Assembly (NCBI GenBank): GCA_013368445.1
Contig: JAACJO010000001.1
Coordinates: forward strand, 1,302,001-1,366,000
Direction: 5' to 3'
Source: Leucocoprinus leucothites
Lineage: Eukaryota > Basidiomycota > Agaricomycetes > Agaricales > Agaricaceae
DNA length: 64,000 nucleotides
Part shown: piece after piece, positions 53,746 through 64,000 of the stretch
Layout: every line of letters starts with the position of its first letter
How positions within the stretch are numbered: the stretch's first letter is position 1
Notes under the pieces: model-generated
Database searches by the model: none
What the model was told of the DNA's origin: nothing
The model's input: only the letters and a program-made list of their open reading frames with translations
Program-made: the position numbers and the translations under genes

Positions 53746-55954
53746 ATGCCTTCCAAACGCAAAGCTTCTGATATCGTCGACCTTTCGCCATCCAAACGCG
53801 TAGCATTGTCAAAATCCAATGCTGCTGGCCATGACACACCTTCTCGCCAGACTCGCTCTGCAAAGCAATCGACGGCCACTACTACATCGACAACAACTCC
53901 CAAGGTACGGAGGACATATGGGAAAAAGGTAGAAAAGGCAGCAGAAGCCTTACAGGAGGTGGTGAACGCTGTGCCTGATCGCATGGACGACAAGTCCTGT
54001 ACCGAGCCAGAAGCCGATCTGCCTGTACCTTCGCCCACTAAGACTCGTAGACGCAAGAAACTCGCGCACACACAAGATTCTCCTTCAAAAAAACGTCCAA
54101 AACGTACTATGGCTACTAAGGAGCCTGACACGGAACCTCCAGTCACCCCAAGCCGAGTTAAGCGGACCTATACAAGGAAACTGGTCGTCGAAGTACCGGC
54201 CCCTCCGTCCCCCATACCGGTACAACTTGTGCCCTCAGAGCCCTGCAACTTCCCTGCTACTCCACAAAAATCCAAAACAACGTCTAATACCAGACAGTCC
54301 CCGCTCAAACGACAATCCCTGCTTACCTCCAAACACCTACCACCCCAATTTTACCCTTGCCTGAATGCACAAAAGAGAGTCATTCTTCAGACCCTTCATG
54401 CGCCATCTGCTCTCTTCTCAGTAGAGGAAGATGGTAATGAGAAGACAGCAAAGAAGCTCCTACTCGATCTCCTTCAGGGCACCGTTACACGATCAGAAGG
54501 AAACAGCTGTCTTCTGCTTGGACCTCGCGGATCGGGGAAGTCGACTGTAAGGAGAGCAAAAGTCATTGCGCAGCTTGAGCTGACCCTCCTCCCTCAGATA
54601 CTTGACCAATGTCTGGATGCTCTTCCAGAACCGCCAATTATCATTCGGTTATCTGGATGGATTCACCATACAGACCGCCTCGCGATGCGCGAAATCGCAT
54701 ACCAATTAGGCCAACAAACAGGCAAATCCTTTCTTCAAGTGGACGACGATGGCGAGGAAGACCCTTTTATTGAACAAGACGATAATCCCTTTCTCGACCG
54801 TCCCAACCCCCAAGCCACCGAAACAGGACTGGTACTACCACCGCCTTCACATCTCCCAGCCCTAATATCTGTGATACCCACCCTCTCCCGACCCACTGTA
54901 GTGATTCTTGATGCATTCGACCTTTTTGCGCTTCACCCAAGACAAGCATTACTATACTGTCTTCTTGACACCGTGCAAGGCTACCGGACTGGGATGGATA
55001 ACAAGGGACTTGCGGTTGTCGGCATCACAACTCGCATTGATACCATCAACCTACTAGAAAAGCGAGTGAAAAGTCGATTTTCGGGTCGAGTTATACGCAC
55101 TACTGGGATATCTGCAACAGCGGACATCTTGTCGCTAGCCAAAAGAGCTTTATGCACTCCAATATCTTCAGTAGCGGAGGACGAAGACCTTGTCAATGAA
55201 TGGAATGATAGTTGGTTAAAACAAACATCTGAGTGTCTCGAGGATAAAGAGGTGTTCGACATGATGAAGGATACGGTGGGAGTCGTGAAAGACCCTAAGC
55301 TGGTGTTTCGTACACTGGTAGGCATTTCCGAGCCCAAATCTTTGATTTCGTACTGACAGCTTCTCGATCCGTAGGTATATATGGCTGCGAGGCTTTCACC
55401 GACTTCCCCCTTCTTGACCCCCTCAATGTTTTCGCGAGCCGTCACCTCCCAACGTTCAAGACCACCACTATACGATTCCCTGGGTATGTTGTCATTTAAA
55501 CTCCCAGCTCCAAGCTTCCAGTTTGATTTGTTTCTAGATCTTCCATATCCCGCTTTGTGTCTCCTAATCTCTGCTGTCCATTCCATGACCTCTGGTCATG
55601 ATGTCTTCACTTTTGAGATGCTTTTTGCAACGTTCCGAAATCAACTTCGAGCATCAATGGCTGCCCCTGTTCAAGTCAATGGAGGCAGTATTGGTATGGT
55701 TCGATGTAGCAGGGCGGTGCTTCTCAGCGTGAGTTTCTTCAGAATAAGGGCCGAATATATGTTGACGAAAGTGTCACCAGGCTTTTGAACACCTTATATC
55801 TTCTCGAATTTTCGTTGCTGCTGCAGCTCCTTCGAATTCCATAGCGAAGGAATTTTCCCGTTACAGGATGGTGTTAGAGAGAGAAGATGTTAGGAGAGTG
55901 GTAGAGAAGGCGGGACAGGTAACGCTGAAAAAGTGGTTGTACAAGGCGGAATAA
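53746..55954 (+). CDS. ORC4: Origin recognition complex subunit 4 (ORC4)
   Basis: AAA+ subunit of the complex that marks replication origins. Four exons, 53746-55317, 55375-55483, 55538-55728 and 55781-55954, total 2046 bases and join in frame to 681 residues. The N-terminal 200 residues are basic and disordered (RVKRTYTRKL), then the AAA+ core: Walker A LLLGPRGSGKST near 54520 and Walker B VVILDAFDLFA near 54900, where the usual Glu is Ala. Sensor-1 region: VVGITTRID. The arginine region EKRVKSRFSGR follows. C-terminal winged-helix part: DLPYPALCLLISAVHS, FTFEMLFATFRNQLRAS. Longer than human ORC4 (436 residues) because of the N-terminal extension. Head to head with MED20. Confidence 0.92.
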
Positions 55955-56149
55955 GTTATTGGGTACACCGATTAGACGACTGTAATGTATTATTGATGTT
56001 TTCTGAGTAGTCTACCGTGGAGAAGCCAAGTACAATAGAAAGGAACGAGCGGCGCGTAGAAAGACCGAAGAGACAAACTTCTTCTGGATTGGTGTACTGG
56101 TATCATTAAATTGAGACTGATATTTATGTGCATGGTGGGCAAACTTTGA
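55955..56149 (+). other. Convergent 3' region
   Basis: 195 bases between ORC4 and the next minus-strand gene. A/T-rich, no gene. Confidence 0.45.
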
Positions 56150-57892
56150 TCAGGGACTTGGAGAGTCTTCCAACCAAAACGAAACAAATCTCGGAGGCGT
56201 TTTGTTTCTGTTACCGGGTCCTAGCGATACCTTGGGTGCCGAGCATTTCACATTTACATTCTCCAAAGAGGTGCAGCCAAGGATTACCTGAGAACGTTGA
56301 ATCATGCTCTTAAACCCTTCATCAAGCACGATGCTCTCATCCCATTCTCTAGTCTCCTCTGCAAGTTCACGAAGGAGATCCAGCATGCTCTCTCGAGTCC
56401 CCGCAGACGCATTTCCGTTAGAATCCTGAGAGGTCATTCTTTCCTTGTTTGGCGGCGAGAGCTTAATAGAAGGTAACCCAAGACCGATGTTTTGATATTG
56501 AAGGGACTTCCGCTTCGGCACGGGGTAATCCGCGACCTCGTCAACTATGGTGTGTTTTAGGTGGGGAAAGTCGTCCTCAGCAATATCAGGTAATGTCATT
56601 GAACGTAGGGGTGAGGGACCTAATGGTGGGCTCCGCCTATTACGAAGCGAGGATGATCTCAACTTCTCCCTACGTTTTAGGGTCTCGTATGCACTAAAAG
56701 CCAATGGAGGGCTCTTCGTTGTGTCACCAGATGGAAGCGGCACTAGTCGACCTTGTTCGCATATGGGATCAGAAGTAAGCTGGTATCCGGGACCAAAGAC
56801 AGGTGGCAAGTACAGGAGAGGCGCATGACAGGCCTCTTCAATCACGCTGAGATTTGGAGAAAGTGAGGCCCTTCTAGAATTTTGGCGACCAGGCTTTGTA
56901 AGGTTAAGGAGAGCGTTGTTGTAAGGATGATCAACGATCGTTTCTGGAGGTAAAGTCTTTGGCATCCGTTCCTCATCGTTTGCGTCACGAGTGGGAAGTA
57001 ACGGAAGGGGCGATATTGGGAGAGGGTGAGGACGGTTCAGATAAGCGATGGCAAAACTATGAGCTGGTCGTGCCAGAGGAGAAAGGTCAGGTACTGCCTC
57101 AGCACCTTTGCAAAATGGCAAGGATGCTTCGGGTTCGGTGTACAGTTTGACGAGGCGAAGGGTAGCATGCTCAAGGTAATTATGTGGCCAAGGAAGACCA
57201 TCCTGAGGAACTGATACATCAGCCTGTAACGGTTTCTTTTTGCGTCCGATCCTACTGAGATCAAACCACAGCTGCGAAGGTAGTAAAAACCGAGATTTGG
57301 TGCTTTTGGTCAAAGACGAGGGGGAGTGCTTGTTGCCGTGCCTGTGTACTGACCAAGGGGGTTTCTCGCTGAAAAGGACGACAGGACCTGTCGAGAAGGC
57401 AGAACTCTTGGTATTGAAAGTTGTCGTCGTGTCACCCGAGAGATCATGTTTCTGGGAAGACTTGGATGTGTCTCCGCCCGGATATATCAAAGTGAGCTCG
57501 TTTGGTTTTGAGCGTGTCTCGAAGGACGGAGACCCAAACAGGCCGATGATAAAACCCGCCTTACAGATTTTGCTACTTTTACAGGCGGTGTATGCGGGAA
57601 ACTTGAGGAAATTAAAGTTCCTGTGCACATACTGTCCATGGATATACGCTGATGGAGGGCCTTTGAGATTGCTAGTTTTGCGATGGCGAACGAAGAGAAA
57701 CTTGAAGGCTGACAAGCATATCGCAGAGAAAATCAAGAGAGCAGCCAGACAGGCGAGCCAAGTCGAAGATGTTGAGGAGTCGCGAATTGGGGCAGCAGCC
57801 GAAAAGGGAGGGAAGAATATTAAGACTAGTAATAAAACGTCGCGGGTGTGGAGGTCAGGATAATGGTCGAGTGTTGGATTGGGTGGGCTCAT
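56150..57892 (-). CDS. Membrane-anchored disordered hypothetical protein (intronless)
   Basis: A single 580-codon ORF with no intron, unusual beside its multi-exon neighbours. Two hydrophobic segments lie at the N-terminus (VLLLVLIFFPPFSAAAPI, and WLACLAALLIFSAICLSAFK), so it is probably anchored by one or two helices. The rest is polar and Pro/Ser/Arg-rich, with no catalytic motif. Repeated basic and Ser/Pro blocks (KRREKLRSSSLRNRRSPPLG) suggest phosphorylation. A helical patch (MLDLLRELAEETREWDES) lies near the end. I do not recognise a family. Start chosen as the ATG at 57892; the codon use looks normal. Confidence 0.65.
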   Translation of the reverse strand: MSPPNPTLDHYPDLHTRDVLLLVLIFFPPFSAAAPIRDSSTSSTWLACLAALLIFSAICLSAFKFLFVRHRKTSNLKGPPSAYIHGQYVHRNFNFLKFPAYTACKSSKICKAGFIIGLFGSPSFETRSKPNELTLIYPGGDTSKSSQKHDLSGDTTTTFNTKSSAFSTGPVVLFSEKPPWSVHRHGNKHSPSSLTKSTKSRFLLPSQLWFDLSRIGRKKKPLQADVSVPQDGLPWPHNYLEHATLRLVKLYTEPEASLPFCKGAEAVPDLSPLARPAHSFAIAYLNRPHPLPISPLPLLPTRDANDEERMPKTLPPETIVDHPYNNALLNLTKPGRQNSRRASLSPNLSVIEEACHAPLLYLPPVFGPGYQLTSDPICEQGRLVPLPSGDTTKSPPLAFSAYETLKRREKLRSSSLRNRRSPPLGPSPLRSMTLPDIAEDDFPHLKHTIVDEVADYPVPKRKSLQYQNIGLGLPSIKLSPPNKERMTSQDSNGNASAGTRESMLDLLRELAEETREWDESIVLDEGFKSMIQRSQVILGCTSLENVNVKCSAPKVSLGPGNRNKTPPRFVSFWLEDSPSP

Positions 57893-58542
57893 CGGATTGT
57901 CGGAGTTAGCTGAATGTCAGAAGGAGCGATATCGTTTATGGGATTTGCTGTCGGGGCTCGATAGAAACGAAACATGCAAATCCAAACGCAGACACGTAAG
58001 GTCCGACCCCCAATGACGTCGACTCATGTTTCCTAGAATCCCAAATCAAGACCGTCTCATTTGGGTATCTTCCAAGATGTCGGGCATATCCACCACTGGA
58101 GATTTGTGTCTCCATCCAGCCCGAGAATAGCATACTACGCTGACGAACCGAGTAAAGGACCTCCTCGCCTTCCGTTACATACTATCAGTTTATGACGTGG
58201 AAGCCGGGGCTCCAAGCCCGGAGTAAAAATAGATTCGGTTGTTTCCCCACACCTACAAGCTGCAACTCAAATGGCTGGCTGGGTGAATGCCGCTGCTGGG
58301 CCAATTGCCATCTGGTGGGCAAAATGGATACCAGGGAGGAGAATTTGAAATTGAGCCCTGAGGAAGTTTCGGCGTCTCTCGTTGATCCGCTGCGCACGTG
58401 ACCTTAACCAAGAAGGGATCATCTGGGTGACAGTAGCAATGGCACTCCAATATGCATTTGAATGACTCTGCGCCATCTCTTTACCTACCACCGCGCTCCT
58501 TAGCATCATATATCAATAATTCATACTGCAATATCCTCCTTA
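57893..58542 (+). other. Divergent region with no supported gene
   Basis: 650 bases. Short ORFs on both strands are shadows with no recognised domain. It likely holds promoters of the disordered membrane protein and the patatin lipase. Confidence 0.4.
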
Positions 58543-61500
58543 ATGAAGATGCCTCAAGAAATTAAAACAAGCAAACATACATTTGAAGAGCTCATTAACG
58601 AGGACTTTCTTGAAGAATCGTCAGCAGGCCTCTTTTCCCGCCCCGGGTAGCGCTGATATCGCCCTTTATGTAGCCATATCGAATCATTTGAACGTGCACT
58701 ACAGCTGGACGAGCCCCACTTCGACCATACCACTGAGCTGTCATCACCACCCACCCCAGGGTCGCCAGTCGCCGGGCCATCTCGCATACGCAAAGTATCG
58801 GCCCTCTCAGATTTTGCCCCTATCCATTTGCGGGTCGATAGGTTAGTATCTACTCGTGGATATTTCCCTTGGAAGGCTCGTTGACTTGATGGCTGATTAC
58901 CGGCTGATAGGGCAAGAAAGAGAAAGTACAAGTATAGGCGGCATGACTGGTGGTTTCTGATTTTGCGTTGGCCGCTCCTGGTGTGTATTTCTGCTGCTCC
59001 CCAGAGTCCTAACCCAATATTTGACGGCACAGATGTTCATTTTTCTGTTCATCTCGACTGAGTTTGGGTTGTATGTACTCATAAGACAGCTAGTGAACGG
59101 AAAAGAATGGGTTACTGCTTGTGAGTAATCAAAATGGATTATTCAGAGGAAAGAAATGACAGGGGGGGACAGGGAGAGGCACGAAAGGTCAGCTACGTAA
59201 GAAGCTGCGAGCCGCGCAGACCTATAAAGTAAGGCTTCTCTGGAAATTTCTGTTCAGCTGCTGACGTTTTTAAGGAGTGGAAAGAGGCAGCAATAGCATT
59301 GGATGAATATCTGCAATTTGACGAGTGGAAGAAGGTTAACGAAGATCCTTTTTATGACTGGAAACTCGTTCGGAAGGTTAGTATTTTAGATGAGCCGACT
59401 CGTAATATCGTGTGCTGAAAGCACCCCTAGGTCAAACGGTCGTTACGGACCCTCCGGGAGAAGAAGGATGCTAGAGGTTGTCTTGGAGTACTGGAAACCT
59501 GTATACGACCAAACTTTGCTGCTGTCGAATCTCCTAGGTTAGTAGCCCTCCGAATGAAATTTATCTGTCATCTCATAGCCTTTTTGAGCATAGGTTGTAT
59601 AGTGAGGTATGAGACAATCTTAATGTGAAATATTAGTACCGCTCAAATCTCTTGTAGACCTTCTTAGGGACTAAAGATTCAATAGAATGTACGTTCCAGC
59701 TCCCACGTCTTCGTTAATGTTCTCAGACAACTCCCCCAGCATATTTCGATGAGTTAGAGAAATCGCTGGAATACATCCGCGAGACTCCCGAGTTGTCGCT
59801 GGATGAGAAGAAACGCTTCTTCAAAAGCGCGAACACGAACCTTGGTAAGCAGTTGTTGAAAAATGCGATCACTGGGATCTCACTTTTGAAATCAGGTGTC
59901 AGTGCTCTTTGTCTATCTGGGGGAGGAACTTTGGGCTATTGTGAGTTACCTCTTAAGACGCCCTCGTGTTGTCATCGTTAAAATAGGTTTGAAGACCATT
60001 TTGGCGTGATAAAAGCATTTCTGGACGAGGGACTACTTCCTCGTGTCATCACGGGCACCAGTGCAGGAGGATTGGTGGCCGCTCTTACTTGTACCAGAAC
60101 AGATGAGGAACTCAAGGTCCTCCTGGCCCCCAGGCTCGCCGACAAAATTACGGCTTGCGAAGAAACGATATCCGTGTGGTTGAACCGATGGATGAAGACA
60201 GGAGCTCGATTTGATAGTGCCTCGTATGTCCATACCTATGCTGTTACCTGCGTTTTACTCATAGTCTCCTTAGGTGGGCAAGAAAGGTTCGGCAAATATT
60301 GTCAAGGAGGAACACAGCTCACCTCAAGTCAATTTCAGTGTACCTTCTTTACTCATGGATCCATGACTTTTAGGGAGGCATATGAGAGAACGGGTCGCAT
60401 CCTCAACATATCGGTAGTTCCCCACGATAGATACTCGTGAGTTGTCATATAGGTTCTGTTTGTCACCTCTCTAAAACATTCTCAGCCCCACGAAAGTCCT
60501 CAATTATATCACTGCACCAGATACTGTCATATGGAGCGCGTTGTTGGCTTCCGCTGCGGTTCCTGGCATTCTGAATCCTGTAGTCCTTATGCAGAAGCTT
60601 AAAGACGGTAGTTTGGTACCGTGGAATTGGGGAAGTCTGTTCAAGGATGGATCTCTGAAGGTTGATATTCCCACCCAAGCTCTTAACTTGTATTTCAATG
60701 GTAGGTGGAGTTGACATGCTCATTGTGATATCTGAACGTTGACCCTGCGTAGTCACCAACCCAGTCGTGTCTCAAGCCAATCCGCACGTTCATTTATTCT
60801 TCTTTGCTCCTCGTGGTTCTGCCGGTAGGCCTGTTGCTCATCGGAAGGGCAAAGGTAGTATTATCAAGTCTGCACAAAACTGGTGCTAAACCAAATTCTA
60901 GGTTGGAGGGGAAACTTCCTGTTGTCTGCCGCTGAGCAATGGCTGAAACACGAGTTGACGAAAAACTTCAAAGTGATCCGGGACCTGGAGCTTCTTCCAC
61001 CTCTATTAGGTTCGGACTGGTCCAGCCTGTTTTTGCAGCGCTTCGACGGCGCAGTAACGTAAGTCTTTACAATTTTGTTACCAGAAAACCTCTATCTCAT
61101 CACGCATTTTGTCAGCATATGGCCGCGCACTCGGTTCATGGTAAATAATTGACACTCTGACCTTCCATACTTCTAACCCAATTTCTTCAGGATTTCATTC
61201 GTATCTTGACTGATCCCGACCCTCCCGAACTGGAGCGAATGATGCGAGTGGGACAGCTCGTCACATGGCCAAAGGTGCGTCGGGTTCATCTGAACATGAG
61301 TATATACTGAGATCTTTCTAGTTGCACATGATTAGCAACAGAGTTCGGATAGAAAAGCAAATCTTACTAGGCCGTCAAGCCGTTCGCACATTATCACGAT
61401 CGCGCAGTATCCCTCCTCACCTTAAATCAACACTCTTGCACCCTACGCGTCAAGACGAGAAGGAGAGGAGCACAGAGCGGCGAAGCAAGCCGCCGTCGCC

Positions 61501-62032
61501 TATACCCACTACCTCTGAACAGCCGATATCCGTGGATACCGATGCGGAAGAAGCTTTTTCACAAGGCTCTCAATGGTTTTACAGCCGTGGGCGCACAAGA
61601 AGGGCCGGATCCCCAATAATCGAACGTCATCAAGAGGAAGCGAGTCGTGATCCATTGTCTTCTTTTCGCATGCGCCGAAAGTGGGCTGAAGACCTTCTCA
61701 GCCCCGTTGAGCCCGTTGAAGGATCGGACAATGAAGGGGATCAACAGCATTCGACAGAGAAGGAGGAGAATAATAATTCAAGGCTTAGTCCTTCGACCTT
61801 TTTCAAGAGGCTGCCATCATTGCGTGGAATTCATTTACCACTTTCCAATGAGCGTGTACAAGATACCAAGGAATTCAATCATGCTCCGACGAACGACATC
61901 TGGAGCAGCGAGTCTTCCGACGAAGATACTCCTGATGAATTCAGATACTCACATAGTCCTGGTAGGAGGTTAAACTACCTGCCACCGATGGAGAAAGACG
62001 GACCTAGGGATGCGGGGACAGATGGTTTATAA
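58543..62032 (+). CDS. Patatin-type triacylglycerol lipase (Tgl4/Tgl5-like)
   Basis: Lipid-droplet lipase or phospholipase with a patatin domain, about 900 residues in a dozen or more exons. A long N-terminus begins MKMPQEIKTSKHTFEELI and includes a hydrophobic membrane-like segment (WWFLILRWPLL, then MFIFLFISTEFGLYVL across an intron near 58980-59030). Catalytic motifs: oxyanion hole LSGGGTLGY near 59910, nucleophile elbow GTSAGGL near 60055, and the acid region FKDGSLKVDIP near 60645. A conserved block LHHELT/MISNRVRIEKQ lies near 61325. The C-terminal 200 residues are basic and disordered, ending DAGTDGL at the TAA. Substrate (TAG or phospholipid) is inferred from the family. Confidence 0.85.
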
Positions 62033-62413
62033 CATACTGATTCACATCATGTTTTTTTTTTCTGACACGACTGTGGTACAGTATGTGCCTGTAGTACCAT
62101 TACCTAGTATTTTGATGTATCATAGTACTAAATGTATTAGAGATGCTGCGTAACGTCATCTGAAGGCTATCATTTCCTTACTCTTCCATCACCCCATTCC
62201 AGAGATCCCATAACGCACTGTCAGACTTCGGACGGCAGAAGAGAATCTGAGAGAAGCGACGAATGCTCTACATTTGTCTACACCAAGTGACTCAATCGAC
62301 GTCACAGATGGAACGCGCGGAAGCCTTGTGTGACAGTCTACATTGGCTCTTATACCGCCACACGATATTTGACATTACTACCTTCTCGTTCACGTCCCCC
62401 TGGCAAATTAAGC
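62033..62413 (+). promoter_or_regulatory. Tandem intergenic region, patatin lipase to PUB protein
   Basis: 381 bases: a T-run near 62050, 3' UTR-like sequence and then the next promoter. A TATA-like stretch lies near 62350. No gene seen. Confidence 0.4.
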
Positions 62414-63404
62414 ATGTCTTCTTCCCCTCCCCAGTCCCCTGAGAACCGCTCAGTATCTACCAATGCCGCAGCGGCAGCAGCTCTGGCTCGAGCCCGACAA
62501 GCACCTACACAAAAGCCCGCCGCACAGCTCGCAGCGGAACACGACCAGCGTCAGACTTTCCGTCGTCTGATTGACCCGGGAATTATTCGACCCAATTCAA
62601 AGGAGCAGGCCATGTCTTCGCTTAAAGTAAACACTTCAGATCTCACTCGTTTGTGATCCATGAGTTGAACCTTGTTTATGGCTTTCGTTGGGGAACTTGT
62701 AATCCAGACGTTATTGACCATTGCTGAAAACTTGCTCCGAGACCCGGAGAATCCCAAGTTCAAGCAGTTCAAGTCAACGAACAGCATCATCCAACGGGAA
62801 TTGATGAACCCAAAAGGAGCGATTGAGTATGCAATAGAGGTAAGATCATTCTCCGTGATCTGCGAATATCACTTACCTGATACAAGATGGGCTTTCGACC
62901 AGAGGTATGCAGCGCTTGAACACGAGAAATTGGGGAATTAAGAACTGATATACTTTGGTTTAGGTGAAGGATTTCCAACCATACTATACGTTCAATTCTC
63001 GCCACATGGGTGATCTTCAAGTTGGCGCCAAAATTCTTCGTGACCATATCGATCTAGAGACAGAAAAGGAAGAGCGAATTGTTAGGGCTAGAGCGAACGA
63101 GAAAGCAAACATCGCAGCTGCGGCAGAAAGAGTAAAAAAAATCACACGACCTTGGCTGTACTCAGACTGACTTCGTTCTTAGGTCAAATTGGCCTTCATG
63201 GATGACCGCAGGTCGAAGGAACTGAAGGATGAGATGGAGAGGCAACAGCGGATGGCACGCGCTGCAGCTCCATCAGATTCAACTTCACCTAGGGCCTCTA
63301 TTTCAACTGTACCTTCGACACTCTCGGGGTCGGTTGTGGTCGATGACGGCCAGGACAATGGCGAGCAGTCTCAGTTGGACAAGCCCCCTCCATATTCCCA
63401 TTAG
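62414..63404 (+). CDS. PUB/PUG-domain protein
   Basis: Contains a PUB domain (TIAENLLRDPENPKFKQFKS, then NSIIQRELMNPKGAIEYAIE), which is known to bind Cdc48/p97 tails. About 260 residues in five or so exons. The N-terminus is Ala-rich (NAAAAAALARARQAP) and the C-terminus has a charged coiled-coil part (KLAFMDDRRSKELKDEMERQ) with a Ser/Pro tail ending KPPPYSH. No UBX or UBA is seen, so it may be a minimal adaptor for Cdc48 or an anchoring protein. The exact partner is not known. Confidence 0.8.
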
Positions 63405-63668
63405 CGCTTTCTCGTATTCTTGCTCCATCTTGGTTGCCGTCCAGACATAATGCACAAAGCTGTTTTAAATCTCCACTCTGAGTTCATGTTACAAACATGT
63501 TAACATTAACGTCAAATTAAGCTAACACAAAGTGCGATAAAAGGAACTGAGAACGAATTTTGCTAGCACAAGAAACAGTGTCAATATGCGAACCGTTAAT
63601 GCTCGTAACACAAGTCCTGATAAATATAATTAATAGATATCCCACTCTCTATGATCACATTCACAAGT
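63405..63668 (+). other. Convergent 3' region at window end
   Basis: 264 bases, A/T-rich, 3' UTR-like. No gene seen. Confidence 0.45.
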
Positions 63669-64000
63669 TCACAAGTCATGTCGTCTTTGTACAATGAATG
63701 AATCTCGTATACGCGGTTTGATTGTCGGTGTTCGCCCTGCGTTTCCGGCTGATCTCGCCCTGTGAAGGCCCGACGAAGGAACAGAAGCCAAGGTTTCGTT
63801 AGAGTAAGCAGATGATTCCGCCGATCTTGGAACAGGCATCTGTCGCAGAGGCGATATCATTGACGCCCTGGTCCTCGAAGGTGATTGAGCTGGTGGCGGG
63901 TACCGGCGAGCCGTTGCAACTTCAGCTCTAAACCCAGCCATTTGTTCCATGACGCTCGGAGAACGAGGAATTCCATTGGCCAAAAGAGGGGGAGTAGGGA
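63669..64000 (-). CDS. Partial hypothetical protein, Pro/Ser/Arg-rich C-terminus
   Basis: The gene enters from beyond the right edge, and only its C-terminal 110 or so codons are visible. The frame stays open to base 64000 and ends RDSFIVQRRHDL. The sequence is Pro/Ser/Arg-rich with no domain (MPVPRSAESSAYSNETLASV). I see no intron in this part. The TTG at 63983 is not a true start. Function unknown. Confidence 0.5.
   Translation of the reverse strand, partial: PTPPLLANGIPRSPSVMEQMAGFRAEVATARRYPPPAQSPSRTRASMISPLRQMPVPRSAESSAYSNETLASVPSSGLHRARSAGNAGRTPTIKPRIRDSFIVQRRHDL

Noticed and set aside
58554..59030. 158-codon minus-strand ORF
   Set aside because: Shadow of the first patatin-lipase exons, which are traced through splice junctions on the plus strand.

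Overview
The window reads as nuclear DNA of a mushroom-forming basidiomycete (Agaricomycetes). Genes are dense and lie on both strands. Almost all are cut by many short introns of about 45-65 bases with GT..AG ends. Proteins are those of a fungal nuclear genome, for example a vacuolar VTC1 subunit, an NDR/Cbk1 kinase and basidiomycete-type patatin lipases. I saw no tRNA, rRNA, CRISPR array, transposon or bacterial-type operon. Coding spans run from start to stop and include introns. Exon ends are given where I traced them by eye; the others are approximate.

Layout. 1-5.5 kb: VTC1 (+), SWC4 (-), an AAA+ ATPase (+). 6.4-11.2 kb: glutaminyl-tRNA synthetase (+) and an alpha-tubulin (-). 11.7-20.9 kb: a large HSL-type alpha/beta hydrolase (-), CFT2/CPSF2 (+) and a second alpha-tubulin (+) facing away from the first. 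21.2-28.4 kb: HAD phosphatase (-), exocyst SEC15 (+), ARF1 (-), and a dual-specificity phosphatase-like protein (-) whose catalytic cysteine is serine. 28.4-36.2 kb: a small basic protein (+), a DUF3245-like protein (-), Gemin2 (+) and a GNAT acetyltransferase (-), with sparse intergenic DNA. 36.2-46 kb: a GPI-anchored Ser/Thr-rich protein (+), a chromate-type transporter (-), quinolinate phosphoribosyltransferase BNA6 (+) and an ACMSD-like decarboxylase (-) meeting tail to tail, a coiled-coil orphan (+) and a single-pass Ser-rich membrane protein (+). 46-58 kb: NDR/Cbk1 kinase (-), a disordered protein with a probable frameshift (-), a PDK/BCKDK mitochondrial kinase (-), MED20 (-) head to head with ORC4 (+), and a disordered membrane protein (-). 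58.5-64 kb: a patatin-type triacylglycerol lipase (+), a PUB-domain protein (+) and the 3' end of a gene that leaves the window (-).

Most genes are housekeeping and work in unrelated pathways: chromatin, splicing, replication, secretion, translation. The one functional pairing I see is BNA6 next to an ACMSD-like enzyme, which act on either side of the quinolinate branch of NAD synthesis. The two alpha-tubulin paralogues are also linked. I did not find a clear new multi-gene system. The strongest oddities are the Cys-to-Ser phosphatase, the inverted alpha-tubulin pair, the NAD branch-point pair, the six-base homopolymer frameshift and the 122-bp MED20/ORC4 bidirectional promoter.
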